Positions 1 to 4,889 of a DNA stretch of 5,186 bases are shown piece by piece. The position numbers and the translations under genes are program-made. Positions within the stretch are counted from its first letter, which is position 1. Every line of letters begins with the position of its first letter. A model generated the notes under the pieces. The model was not told the DNA's origin. It was given only the letters and a program-made list of their open reading frames with translations, and did not search any database. Origin of the DNA: an uncultured Atopobium sp. (GTDB lineage Bacteria; Actinomycetota; Coriobacteriia; Coriobacteriales; Atopobiaceae); the NCBI GenBank assembly GCA_900555335.1, contig USKU01000080.1:1-5186 (forward strand), written 5' to 3'.

Positions 1-122
1 TGTTCGGGTTGCTTACCACTTCTAGTGATGATTGCAGGATTGGTGGTAACTCCATCAATAGTCAAAAGCTCGTCAAGCTGCTTAACTGCCTCAAGATCAG
101 CTGTATCCAGAATAAACTCCAC
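1..122 (-). CDS. fsa: Fructose-6-phosphate aldolase / small transaldolase family protein, N-terminal part (runs off left edge)
   Basis: This is the start of a class I (Schiff-base) aldolase of the FSA/TalB-like small transaldolase family. These cytoplasmic enzymes act on fructose 6-phosphate, dihydroxyacetone or sedoheptulose 7-phosphate. Forty codons are visible, beginning MEFILDTADLEAVKQLDELL and continuing to the hallmark DGVTTNP. The family's N-terminal Asp6 and the T26-T27-N28-P29 phosphate/active-site loop fall at the same positions as in E. coli FsaA. The Schiff-base lysine (near residue 85 in the family) lies outside the window. The start is GTG at 120-122. It is chosen because an AGGGAAG ribosome site lies 6 nt upstream, the family N-terminus begins exactly there, and no better in-frame start precedes it. 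An ATG 17 nt upstream is out of frame. Family assignment is firm. Whether it is a true FSA or a transaldolase (TalC) cannot be decided from the N-terminus. Confidence 0.88.
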   Translation of the reverse strand, partial: MEFILDTADLEAVKQLDELLTIDGVTTNPAIITRSGKQPE

Positions 123-244
123 GCTTGGCTTCCCTTCATCACTAGGGCATCTATGCGCTAAGAACTATTTTAGCCGTTGTTCTTCTCGCCATTAACTGTC
201 ATTCATCTTATCCATGAGCAGCAGTGTATGTGGAGTGTTAAGCG
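123..244 (-). promoter_or_regulatory. Short gap between kinase gene and fsa; tentative promoter
   Basis: The 122 bp between the kinase stop and the aldolase start contain a TAAAAT box on the minus strand (167-172), one mismatch from the -10 consensus. A poor TTAATG (3 of 6 to consensus) lies 17 bp upstream, and a start of transcription would fall about 40 nt before the GTG. The same stretch can form a weak AAGAAC/GTTCTT stem (160-165 with 179-184) around the -10. No terminator with a U-tract is visible after the kinase gene, so partial readthrough into fsa is possible. This is a tentative call from base matching only. Confidence 0.3.
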
Positions 245-1393
245 CTACTCAGAGTCCATTGCATCAACCAATGGAATTCTGATTGTAAATACAGAACCCT
301 GAGGGTTGTTTTCAGAGACTGTTATGGAAGCTCCATGCCGCTTCAAGATGGTCTTGACCAGTGAAAGACCAATGCCCGCACCGCCAAACTCTCTGGATCG
401 TGACTTATTCACCCTGTAGAATGGCTCAAATACAAGTTCTCTTTGCTCAGGAGCTATGCCTACTCCTGTATCGGCAATTATAATCACGCCTTCTTGACCC
501 CTGGTTTCTAGAGTAATGTTAACTGAACCTTCTTCATTGTTATAACGAATGGCATTTTCAACCAGGTTGTAAAGAGCTCGATATAGCAGATTGGTATTTC
601 CTTTAACGATAAAGGTCTGTGCTTCAGATTGAGTCATGGACTGTTCGTCAATCTGCATGTTGATCATATTATTTTGAGCAACCGATTCAAGATCATCCAC
701 GACCGTTTTAATTACCGAGTCAAGAGAAACGTCCTCAACCTCTCCTAGCTCAGATGTCTCCGCAAATTCCAAAAGGTCAGTGATGATTGAAGATAGGCGG
801 TCAATGTATATCTCCATCGTAGTTACAAGCTCGTCATATTCATGTTGTTCGCGTTTCTTTTTCTTAAAAACATCCAGCTTGGTTCTCAGTACGGTAATTG
901 GCGTTCTGAGCTCGTGAGCTGCGCTAGCCGAGAAACGCCTCTGCATTGCAAATGCTTCATCTAGCTGCTCAGTCATCTGATTGAATGACTTAACCAGCTC
1001 TTGAATCTCTTCTCCACCGCCCTCAATTTCAATGGAATCAGACAAGGTATTTGGACTAATTTCTTTCATGTGAGCAGAGAGTTGTTGAACTGGCTTGGTA
1101 TAGTGACCAATTAAAAAGTAAGCAGCACAGCTTCCTGCAACAATCACAACAAGCAAGATACCCAGCGCGTCAAACAAAATAGAACGTTCGATAGTATCTA
1201 CATCCAAAACAATAGAAAGAGTTCCCTGGTTGATGGCGTTGGCCGCGGCTAGTTCCAGCAGCTCAGAAGTCGAACGATACACAAGCCAGGTCAAAACTAC
1301 GCAACAACACACCAATAAACCCACCATAAGAAGGGTGAGTTGGGCACGTATCGAGCGCATTGGCTTTGGGATTATTTCACTTATCTTAGTCAT
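245..1393 (-). CDS. Membrane sensor histidine kinase of a two-component system
   Basis: This 382-residue kinase would autophosphorylate on histidine and pass phosphate to the response regulator encoded just upstream. Two membrane segments (about 17-39 and 76-97) enclose a small external loop of roughly 36 residues, too short for a folded sensor domain. A HAMP linker (about 98-150) follows. The HisKA dimer/phosphoacceptor region has FSASAAHELRTP with His160. The catalytic ATPase domain shows the N box (YNLVENAIRYN, Asn280), G1 (DTGVG, 308-312), F box (FEPFYR) and G2 (GGAGIGLSL, 337-345). All kinase motifs are intact. The ATG at 1391-1393 overlaps the 3' end of the regulator gene by 8 bp (ATGACTAA), with AGAGGGA five nt upstream at 1399-1405, so translation is probably coupled. 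Residues 29-31 in the first membrane segment are three consecutive cysteines, and Cys89 lies in the second. Given the neighbouring thiol-redox genes a redox or envelope signal is conceivable, but the signal is unknown. Confidence 0.95.
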   Translation of the reverse strand: MTKISEIIPKPMRSIRAQLTLLMVGLLVCCCVVLTWLVYRSTSELLELAAANAINQGTLSIVLDVDTIERSILFDALGILLVVIVAGSCAAYFLIGHYTKPVQQLSAHMKEISPNTLSDSIEIEGGGEEIQELVKSFNQMTEQLDEAFAMQRRFSASAAHELRTPITVLRTKLDVFKKKKREQHEYDELVTTMEIYIDRLSSIITDLLEFAETSELGEVEDVSLDSVIKTVVDDLESVAQNNMINMQIDEQSMTQSEAQTFIVKGNTNLLYRALYNLVENAIRYNNEEGSVNITLETRGQEGVIIIADTGVGIAPEQRELVFEPFYRVNKSRSREFGGAGIGLSLVKTILKRHGASITVSENNPQGSVFTIRIPLVDAMDSE

Positions 1394-2066
1394 CGCTGTC
1401 CCTCTTAAAGCAATAACCCTCTCCTACTCTGTTAGAAATTGGGTCATATCCAAGAGCTTCTCGTAACTTTTTTCGTACCGAAAAGATGTGAACACGCACA
1501 GAATTACTGAATAAGTCCACGTTGCTATCCCACGCATGAGTCATTAGCTCTTCGCTGCTCACAACCGCTCCAGCATGTCGCATCAGGTACTCTAAAATTG
1601 CAAGTTCTTTCTTGGTGAAATTAACCTGAGCGTCTCCAACAAAAACTTGTCGAGCCGTAGTGTCAAACCGAAGTTCTCCCAACGTCAAAGACGCTTCTCC
1701 ATGCGTATATTCGCGGCGCAAGAGTGTCCTAATACGGGCCTCGAGCTCACCAAACGCAAAGGGTTTTATAAGGTAGTCATCAGCACCCGCATCTAATCCA
1801 ACAATGCGATCAGACACCGATGAACGCGCAGAAAGAATCAGCACCTTAGTCTCTGAGTGCTCCAACCTAAGTGTGCGTAGCAAATCCAAACCATCGATGC
1901 CGGGAAGATTAAGGTCAAGCAAGATAAGGTCATACTGTTCAAGACGGGCCATCTCAAGCGCCTGAGTGCCATTATCGACAAGATCAACGTAATAACCGTC
2001 CAGCTCAAGCCCCTCTCCAATAGAGGCAAGAAGCTCTTTTTCATCTTCCACTACAAGGATTTTCAA
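1386..2066 (-). CDS. OmpR/PhoB-family response regulator
   Basis: This 226-residue cytoplasmic DNA-binding regulator is the partner of the histidine kinase that follows and overlaps it. The receiver domain (1-about 118) has the acidic pair E7-D8, phosphoacceptor Asp51 (LILLDLNLPGIDG), conserved Ser79 and Lys101 (LIKPF). The C-terminal winged helix (about 124-222) has the expected FTKKELAILEYL helix, the RVHIFSVRKKL recognition region and the closing GEGYCF hairpin. Length and layout are standard for the family. The start is TTG at 2064-2066. It is chosen because the protein begins at the canonical MKILVVEDE and an AAGGGAAG ribosome site sits immediately upstream (2069-2076). Regulators of this family bind direct repeats about 10-11 bp apart, and the repeats at 4123-4150 before the redox operon are a natural candidate target (inference). 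Confidence 0.96.
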   Translation of the reverse strand: MKILVVEDEKELLASIGEGLELDGYYVDLVDNGTQALEMARLEQYDLILLDLNLPGIDGLDLLRTLRLEHSETKVLILSARSSVSDRIVGLDAGADDYLIKPFAFGELEARIRTLLRREYTHGEASLTLGELRFDTTARQVFVGDAQVNFTKKELAILEYLMRHAGAVVSSEELMTHAWDSNVDLFSNSVRVHIFSVRKKLREALGYDPISNRVGEGYCFKRDSDD

Positions 2067-2100
2067 TTCTTCCCTTTCAAATGCAGCTTGATGCTATTTG

Positions 2101-2149
2101 CACGTATTAGAGTGCGCCTGGACCAAGCTCAAGTGGCTCAGTCCAGGCG
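2101..2149 (-). promoter_or_regulatory. GC-rich hairpin and tentative -10 upstream of the regulator gene
   Basis: Nine-base arms CGCCTGGAC (2115-2123) and GTCCAGGCG (2141-2149) are perfect reverse complements. A further AGC/GCT pairing (2126-2128 with 2136-2138) sits inside the loop. No T-run follows on either strand, so it is not a classical intrinsic terminator. It could still act as a U-poor terminator after tlpA or as a protein-binding site. Just downstream on the minus strand is TCTAAT (2106-2111), one mismatch from the -10 consensus and about 40 nt from the regulator start. A TTGAGC 15 bp upstream of it is a weak -35 with a short spacer. If that promoter is real, the hairpin overlaps its -35 and spacer. 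Confidence 0.4.
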
Positions 2150-2190
2150 TACTTCATACAACACTTCAAATGCTAACCGATTGAACCCTA

Positions 2191-2212
2191 CGGCGAGAAG
2201 TTCTTCTCGCCG
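2191..2212 (-). terminator. Perfect 10-bp palindromic hairpin downstream of tlpA, possible terminator
   Basis: The arms CGGCGAGAAG and CTTCTCGCCG are exact complements separated by only two bases, giving a strong stem with a four-base effective loop. It lies 32 nt after the tlpA-like stop codon, where a transcript end is expected. The flanks are not T-rich on either strand, so termination would have to be U-independent or Rho-assisted. Alternatively the hairpin may stabilise the 3' end of an upstream mRNA. Because it is palindromic it would fold on either strand. The structure is certain, the function is not. Confidence 0.45.
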
Positions 2213-2244
2213 TGTGCCGTGAGCGGTATATAAGTTTCTATAAC

Positions 2245-2883
2245 CTACTTTGACTGAGCAAGGGCCTGGTCAACGCGCTTTTGAAGTTCGCTACCCTGGA
2301 GCTTGCTGGCTCCACCGGTGATTGGATCGCCTACGAGTCTACCGTTCTGATCGATGACCATAGTAGTTGGGAACGCTGTTAGGCCTTCGATAACGCGACC
2401 GCCATCGCTGTGAGGATCAAGAGCGACGTTTCCGTAGGTAACGCCCTGCTTCTGGAGAATATTCACAGCTTCCTTCTTAGCGTCGTCCGTGTATGCGGCT
2501 TCGGCGTTAACACCCAAGACATTGACACCTTTGTCCTTATAGGTATCAGCAAGTTCTTGAAGCATTGGCATCTCCTGAATGCAGCCAGTACAGCCATTAA
2601 ACCAGAAGGTCAGAACAGTGACCTTATTCTGCCCAAAGACGGTGTTGTCGTAGGTGGCACCACTGGTAATATCTGTTGCCTTAAAGTCTGGGAAGGTGTC
2701 ACCATCCTTAAGGTGAAGTTTTGATGCAGCCTCAGGTGGAACAGCAGCAGAATTCTGCTGTTCGGCAGTTGGAGCGTTTGTTGTGCCTGTGTTGCCAGTA
2801 CCACCAACGCTGCATCCAACAAGCGCAACTGCCATAAGTAGGCCAGCGACATACGTCAGGGATTTTGTCACAAATTTTTTCAT
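2245..2883 (-). CDS. TlpA-like thioredoxin-fold lipoprotein (extracytoplasmic thiol-disulfide protein)
   Basis: A 212-residue lipoprotein anchored on the outer face of the membrane. The signal peptide has basic MKKFVTK, a hydrophobic core and the lipobox LVGC, with lipidation expected at Cys24. A low-complexity Gly/Thr/Asn/Ala/Gln linker (about 25-52) is followed by a redoxin/AhpC-TSA-like domain beginning at GDTFPDF. The active site is WFNGCTGC (Cys98 and Cys101), and the cis-proline is in AFPTT (Pro172). Family members reduce or exchange disulfides in secreted proteins, or feed reductases such as methionine sulfoxide reductase; the client here is unknown. The ATG at 2881-2883 follows an AAGGA site (2891-2895) seven nt upstream. 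It lies 60 bp after the 4Fe-4S membrane protein gene, in what looks like one operon, suggesting that protein or its small CxxC partner supplies electrons. No CcdA/DsbD-type donor is encoded in the window. Confidence 0.93.
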   Translation of the reverse strand: MKKFVTKSLTYVAGLLMAVALVGCSVGGTGNTGTTNAPTAEQQNSAAVPPEAASKLHLKDGDTFPDFKATDITSGATYDNTVFGQNKVTVLTFWFNGCTGCIQEMPMLQELADTYKDKGVNVLGVNAEAAYTDDAKKEAVNILQKQGVTYGNVALDPHSDGGRVIEGLTAFPTTMVIDQNGRLVGDPITGGASKLQGSELQKRVDQALAQSK

Positions 2884-2905
2884 TTCATAGTCCTTTCTGT
2901 CTTTT

Positions 2906-2922
2906 CTACGTACGAAACGTAG
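2906..2922 (-). other. Small inverted repeat between the 4Fe-4S gene and tlpA
   Basis: CTACGT and ACGTAG (2906-2911 and 2917-2922) form a six-base stem around a five-base loop in the 60-bp gap. It lies about 10 nt upstream of the tlpA ribosome site. It may be a small mRNA hairpin separating expression of the two genes, or chance. No promoter is convincing here. Confidence 0.25.
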
Positions 2923-2943
2923 CGATACACGTTTTATGGCGCC

Positions 2944-3903
2944 TTACTTTGCCGAGCATGCTGTTTGCTGATTTTCCAAGCGCTTTGCTGTAGCAACCTT
3001 TTCCGACTGTTCGATTTTCTTGTTGATTAAAAGGAGCTTTGCATCAATCGCATGAACAGGACAGACCTTGATGCATTCTCCGCAGCGAATGCACTCAAGA
3101 GCTGCGTTATTCTTCGTAATATCTACGTCCATCTTGCATGTACGTGCACATTTTCCACAGCTTACACAGGTCTTCTCGTCAACTCGATATTGCAAAATCG
3201 AAATGCGGTTAAACAGAGAATAAAAAGCCCCGAGCGGGCAAATCCATTTGCAAAAAGGACGATAAAACATAATGCTCAACAGCACGACAGTTGCCAGAAT
3301 GCTGAACTTCATCGTAAAAAGTGTGCCCAGAGCTGCCTTAATGCTGACATCCGCTAAAGAAAGCGGAATTGCTCCCTCGAGAATTCCCTGTGGACAAACA
3401 TACTTACAGAAATAAGGCTCTCCCATTCCTACGGCATTTTGAATCAAAGCTGGTAGAGCCCAGACAAGCACAATTAATATGACGTACTTCAAATAGCGCA
3501 AGGCTTTGAGCTTTTTAGTGCTAAATTTTTTTGGGAATGGAATCTTGTGGAGAAGATCTTGTACCCAGCCAAACGGACATAGAAATCCGCAAACAAACCT
3601 ACCTAGCAAAGTTCCAATGAGAATCAAAATACCCGTGATGTAATAAGAGAAGCTGAATTTGGAAGATCCGACTACCGCCTGAAATGCTCCAATGGGGCAA
3701 GCACCCGTAGCTGCTGGACAAGAATAGCAGTTAAGTCCAGGAACACAGACTGACTTTGCAGGACCGGTGTAGATAGTTCCCTTAGCAAAATTTGTTAGGT
3801 GAGGGTTGGTTAGAAAGGTTGCGCATGCCTGCACGAAACCTCTTTTAGTGATAAATTCTCGCACTTTCTTTCCAAGAAATTTAGCTCCCGAGAGTACTTT
3901 CAC
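2944..3903 (-). CDS. Polytopic membrane 4Fe-4S binding protein, NapH-like
   Basis: A 319-residue integral membrane iron-sulfur protein, most likely an electron carrier across or at the membrane. Clear hydrophobic segments are at about 86-108, 137-157 and 198-215. CxxxCP motifs typical of the NapH/CcoG/RnfB-adjacent Fer4_5 family occur at C105-C109, C166-C170 and C218-C222. Near the C-terminus are two classical [4Fe-4S] motifs: C246-C249-C252-C256 and C271-C274-C277-C281, the latter ending CP. An additional N-terminal cysteine cluster (C53, C59, C62, C69 in CVPGLNCYSCPAATGACP) is characteristic of the subgroup that accompanies TlpA-like proteins. The start is GTG at 3901-3903. Its AGGTGA site (3910-3915) overlaps the stop codon of the preceding small gene, only 10 bp away, so translation is probably coupled. 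The likely role is delivering low-potential electrons to the extracytoplasmic thiol system encoded beside it. The electron donor and true acceptor are not shown by the sequence. Confidence 0.9.
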   Translation of the reverse strand: MKVLSGAKFLGKKVREFITKRGFVQACATFLTNPHLTNFAKGTIYTGPAKSVCVPGLNCYSCPAATGACPIGAFQAVVGSSKFSFSYYITGILILIGTLLGRFVCGFLCPFGWVQDLLHKIPFPKKFSTKKLKALRYLKYVILIVLVWALPALIQNAVGMGEPYFCKYVCPQGILEGAIPLSLADVSIKAALGTLFTMKFSILATVVLLSIMFYRPFCKWICPLGAFYSLFNRISILQYRVDEKTCVSCGKCARTCKMDVDITKNNAALECIRCGECIKVCPVHAIDAKLLLINKKIEQSEKVATAKRLENQQTACSAK

Positions 3904-3913
3904 TGCAGGTCAC

Positions 3914-4081
3914 CTAGCCAATACCTACACACTCAAGGCAGATTCGCACCGCTTTTCCCAAAACGGTCTGAGCCTCTCCACGAAGCGCGCCGTAGACTAC
4001 AAACACGCATCCTAGCAGCAAAAACAAAATAGGCAGAATTCGTAAGCGGCAGCTCCAGCCGCAGGCTTGCTTTGACTTCAT
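3914..4081 (-). CDS. Small CxxC-motif membrane peptide, CD1871A-like
   Basis: A 55-residue protein, MKSKQACGWSCRLRILPILF followed by more hydrophobic residues. One membrane helix (about 14-32) carries Cys25. There is an N-terminal C7-xxx-C11 pair, and the invariant-looking C-terminus is ICLECVGIG, with Cys48 and Cys51 as a CxxC pair. This tail and the gene's position directly before a 4Fe-4S membrane protein match the CD1871A family of CXXC-motif peptides, whose function is unknown. With an N-in orientation the CxxC would lie outside, facing the TlpA-like protein (inference from the positive N-terminus). The ATG at 4079-4081 has an excellent AGGGGAG ribosome site (4087-4093) five nt upstream. 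The stop lies 10 bp before the next gene. This is the first gene of the operon and easily missed by gene callers because of its size. Confidence 0.88.
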   Translation of the reverse strand: MKSKQACGWSCRLRILPILFLLLGCVFVVYGALRGEAQTVLGKAVRICLECVGIG

Positions 4082-4098
4082 TGGTACTCCCCTCTCTT

Positions 4099-4150
4099 GT
4101 TTATTCAGTACAACAGATGGGGTGTTAAATCACTGTTAAGCTGATTTAAA
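4099..4150 (-). promoter_or_regulatory. Operon promoter region with three 11-bp-spaced TTAACA-type direct repeats
   Basis: Reading the minus strand, TTTAAA (4145-4150), TTAACA (4134-4139) and TTAACA (4123-4128) follow each other at exactly 11-bp intervals, each separated by five bases. That is the geometry of OmpR/PhoB-family binding sites and strongly resembles the TTAACA-N5-TTAACA PhoP boxes known from Bacillus. Downstream is a possible extended -10, TGT followed by TGTACT (4107-4112). This would put the transcription start near 4100, about 20 nt before the small-peptide ATG, and place the repeats over the -35 region as for an activator. The repeats are seen directly. Binding by the regulator at 1386-2066 is inference, and the -10 is weak. 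Confidence 0.55.
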
Positions 4151-4400
4151 TTTTCCAGGAAGGGTCACAAATAGCTGCTCAAATATCTTTTGAATTTCTA
4201 CGAATATCATGGCAATGCCAATGACTTTTAAATACATCTTGAATGTGGCGCAAGTGCGACCCAAAAGATGCCATGAAACTTTTTATATACATATCCGAAC
4301 TTATAAAATATGCAATCACATAAAACAGCAGGTATACGGCTTGCGAGAAAATCAGATCTTCTTGCCATTGGCTCACGAGGCAAATTTCGAGCCTCCAAAG
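4151..4400. other. AT-rich intergenic stretch, no supported gene
   Basis: No reading frame here has both a ribosome site and a recognisable protein. A degenerate relative of the neighbouring repeat arm is visible at about 4270-4300 (see findings). A short GGCTC/GAGCC inverted repeat (4370-4374 with 4389-4393) lies just before the main repeat element. Nothing else is supported. Confidence 0.5.
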
Positions 4401-4527
4401 CACACCTATGTCGGATATTCTGCCAAAAAGACGTATGCATGAGGCTAAAAATACCTAAAGCATGCAGAATATCGTCATTAGATGTGTAAAATGCCCGTGT
4501 TTGAGCAGAATATCCGACATAGGTGTG
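4401..4527. repeat. 127-bp palindromic repeat element with 23-bp inverted arms and an internal degenerate copy
   Basis: The left arm (4401-4423, beginning CACACCTATGTCGG) and right arm (4505-4527) are perfect 23-base reverse complements. A third, degenerate copy (4464-4486, GCAGAATATCGTCATTAG...) lies between them in the same orientation as the right arm, 41 bp from it. It pairs with the left arm if two single-base shifts are allowed. The centre contains TGCATG/CATGCA (4436-4441 with 4461-4466) plus AGG/CCT (4442-4444 with 4454-4456), giving a nested hairpin. The left arm can therefore pair with either downstream copy, giving two alternative folds. No target-site duplication is visible at the edges, and no transposase is present. 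It may be a REP- or MITE-like dispersed element or a structured RNA. I cannot tell from one copy. Confidence 0.75.
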
Positions 4528-4748
4528 TTCCATAGAGACAGAATTTAGCGATAGTTAAATTTCTTATACAAGATTATTCATTTTCCAGAATATTAAGTGA
4601 AGTTTATTCATAGAGATGTATATCAAGCGGTACGACTGCTTACCTGCCTGGCTATCTTGATTAGGAACATGTCGATTCTTTAACGAAGCATATTGAAACT
4701 GCACTATTTTGTGCGCCAGGCCTAAAAGCCGACGCTAACACGCTGCAG
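4528..4748. other. AT-rich intergenic stretch, no supported gene
   Basis: No gene is supported in these 221 bp. An eight-base direct repeat TTATTCAT recurs 30 bp apart (4574-4581 and 4604-4611). CAGAATAT at 4586-4593 echoes the core of the adjacent repeat arms in the same orientation as the right arm, perhaps another decayed copy. Transcription arriving from the aldolase side should stop at the terminator just to the right. Confidence 0.4.
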
Positions 4749-4781
4749 AAAAAAGCTGGTAATCCGTAAGGATTACCAGCT
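4749..4781 (-). terminator. Intrinsic terminator of the class I aldolase gene
   Basis: A perfect 12-bp stem (AGCTGGTAATCC at 4754-4765 with GGATTACCAGCT at 4770-4781) closes a four-base loop. It is followed on the minus strand by six T residues (4749-4754, the first pairing in the stem). This is a canonical Rho-independent terminator, pointing away from the aldolase gene at 4890-5186. The opposite strand lacks a T-run after the stem, so it should work in one direction only. Confidence 0.93.
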
Positions 4782-4889
4782 CAAGGTCAGTATGTTTCTC
4801 GCCACATGAGTAAGCCACGTGTTCGCGCGCGTTCGTGCTTGGAGGTCGCGTGGACCTGCGCCCGCCACGCTACCGCACCGTGCGTGCTC
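4782..4889 (-). other. GC-rich 3' untranslated segment of the aldolase transcript
   Basis: About 108 bases separate the aldolase stop from its terminator. Much of it (about 4810-4889) is conspicuously GC-rich compared with the AT-rich DNA just to the left. It contains short inverted repeats such as AGGTC/GACCT (4843-4847 with 4853-4857) and GCAC/GTGC around a single base near 4875-4883. It would form a structured 3' tail on the mRNA. No small gene is convincing in it. Confidence 0.45.

Noticed and set aside
179..190. 12-base direct match GTTCTTCTCGCC, also at 2200-2211
   Set aside because: A single 12-base match in a 5-kb window is close to what chance allows, and the first site lacks the palindromic partner arm of the second.
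1230..1466. Plus-strand open frame antisense to the kinase/regulator junction
   Set aside because: It lies entirely opposite two well-supported overlapping genes and shows a serine/alanine run typical of antisense frames.
4209..4442. 77-codon plus-strand open frame ending in HTYVGYSAKKTYA
   Set aside because: It overlaps the previous frame on the other strand, has no ribosome site or domain, and ends inside the repeat arm. All supported genes here read on the minus strand.
4401..4527. CRISPR array or complete insertion sequence
   Set aside because: There are only three repeat copies, one inverted, without uniform spacers, cas genes, a transposase or visible target-site duplications.
4228..4533. 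101-codon minus-strand open frame beginning MEHTYVGYSAQ
   Set aside because: No ribosome site precedes the ATG, it runs through the palindromic repeat and no protein family is recognisable. The HTYVGYSA peptide also appears on the opposite strand, simply because the inverted arms encode it both ways. It could be a repeat-borne spurious frame.
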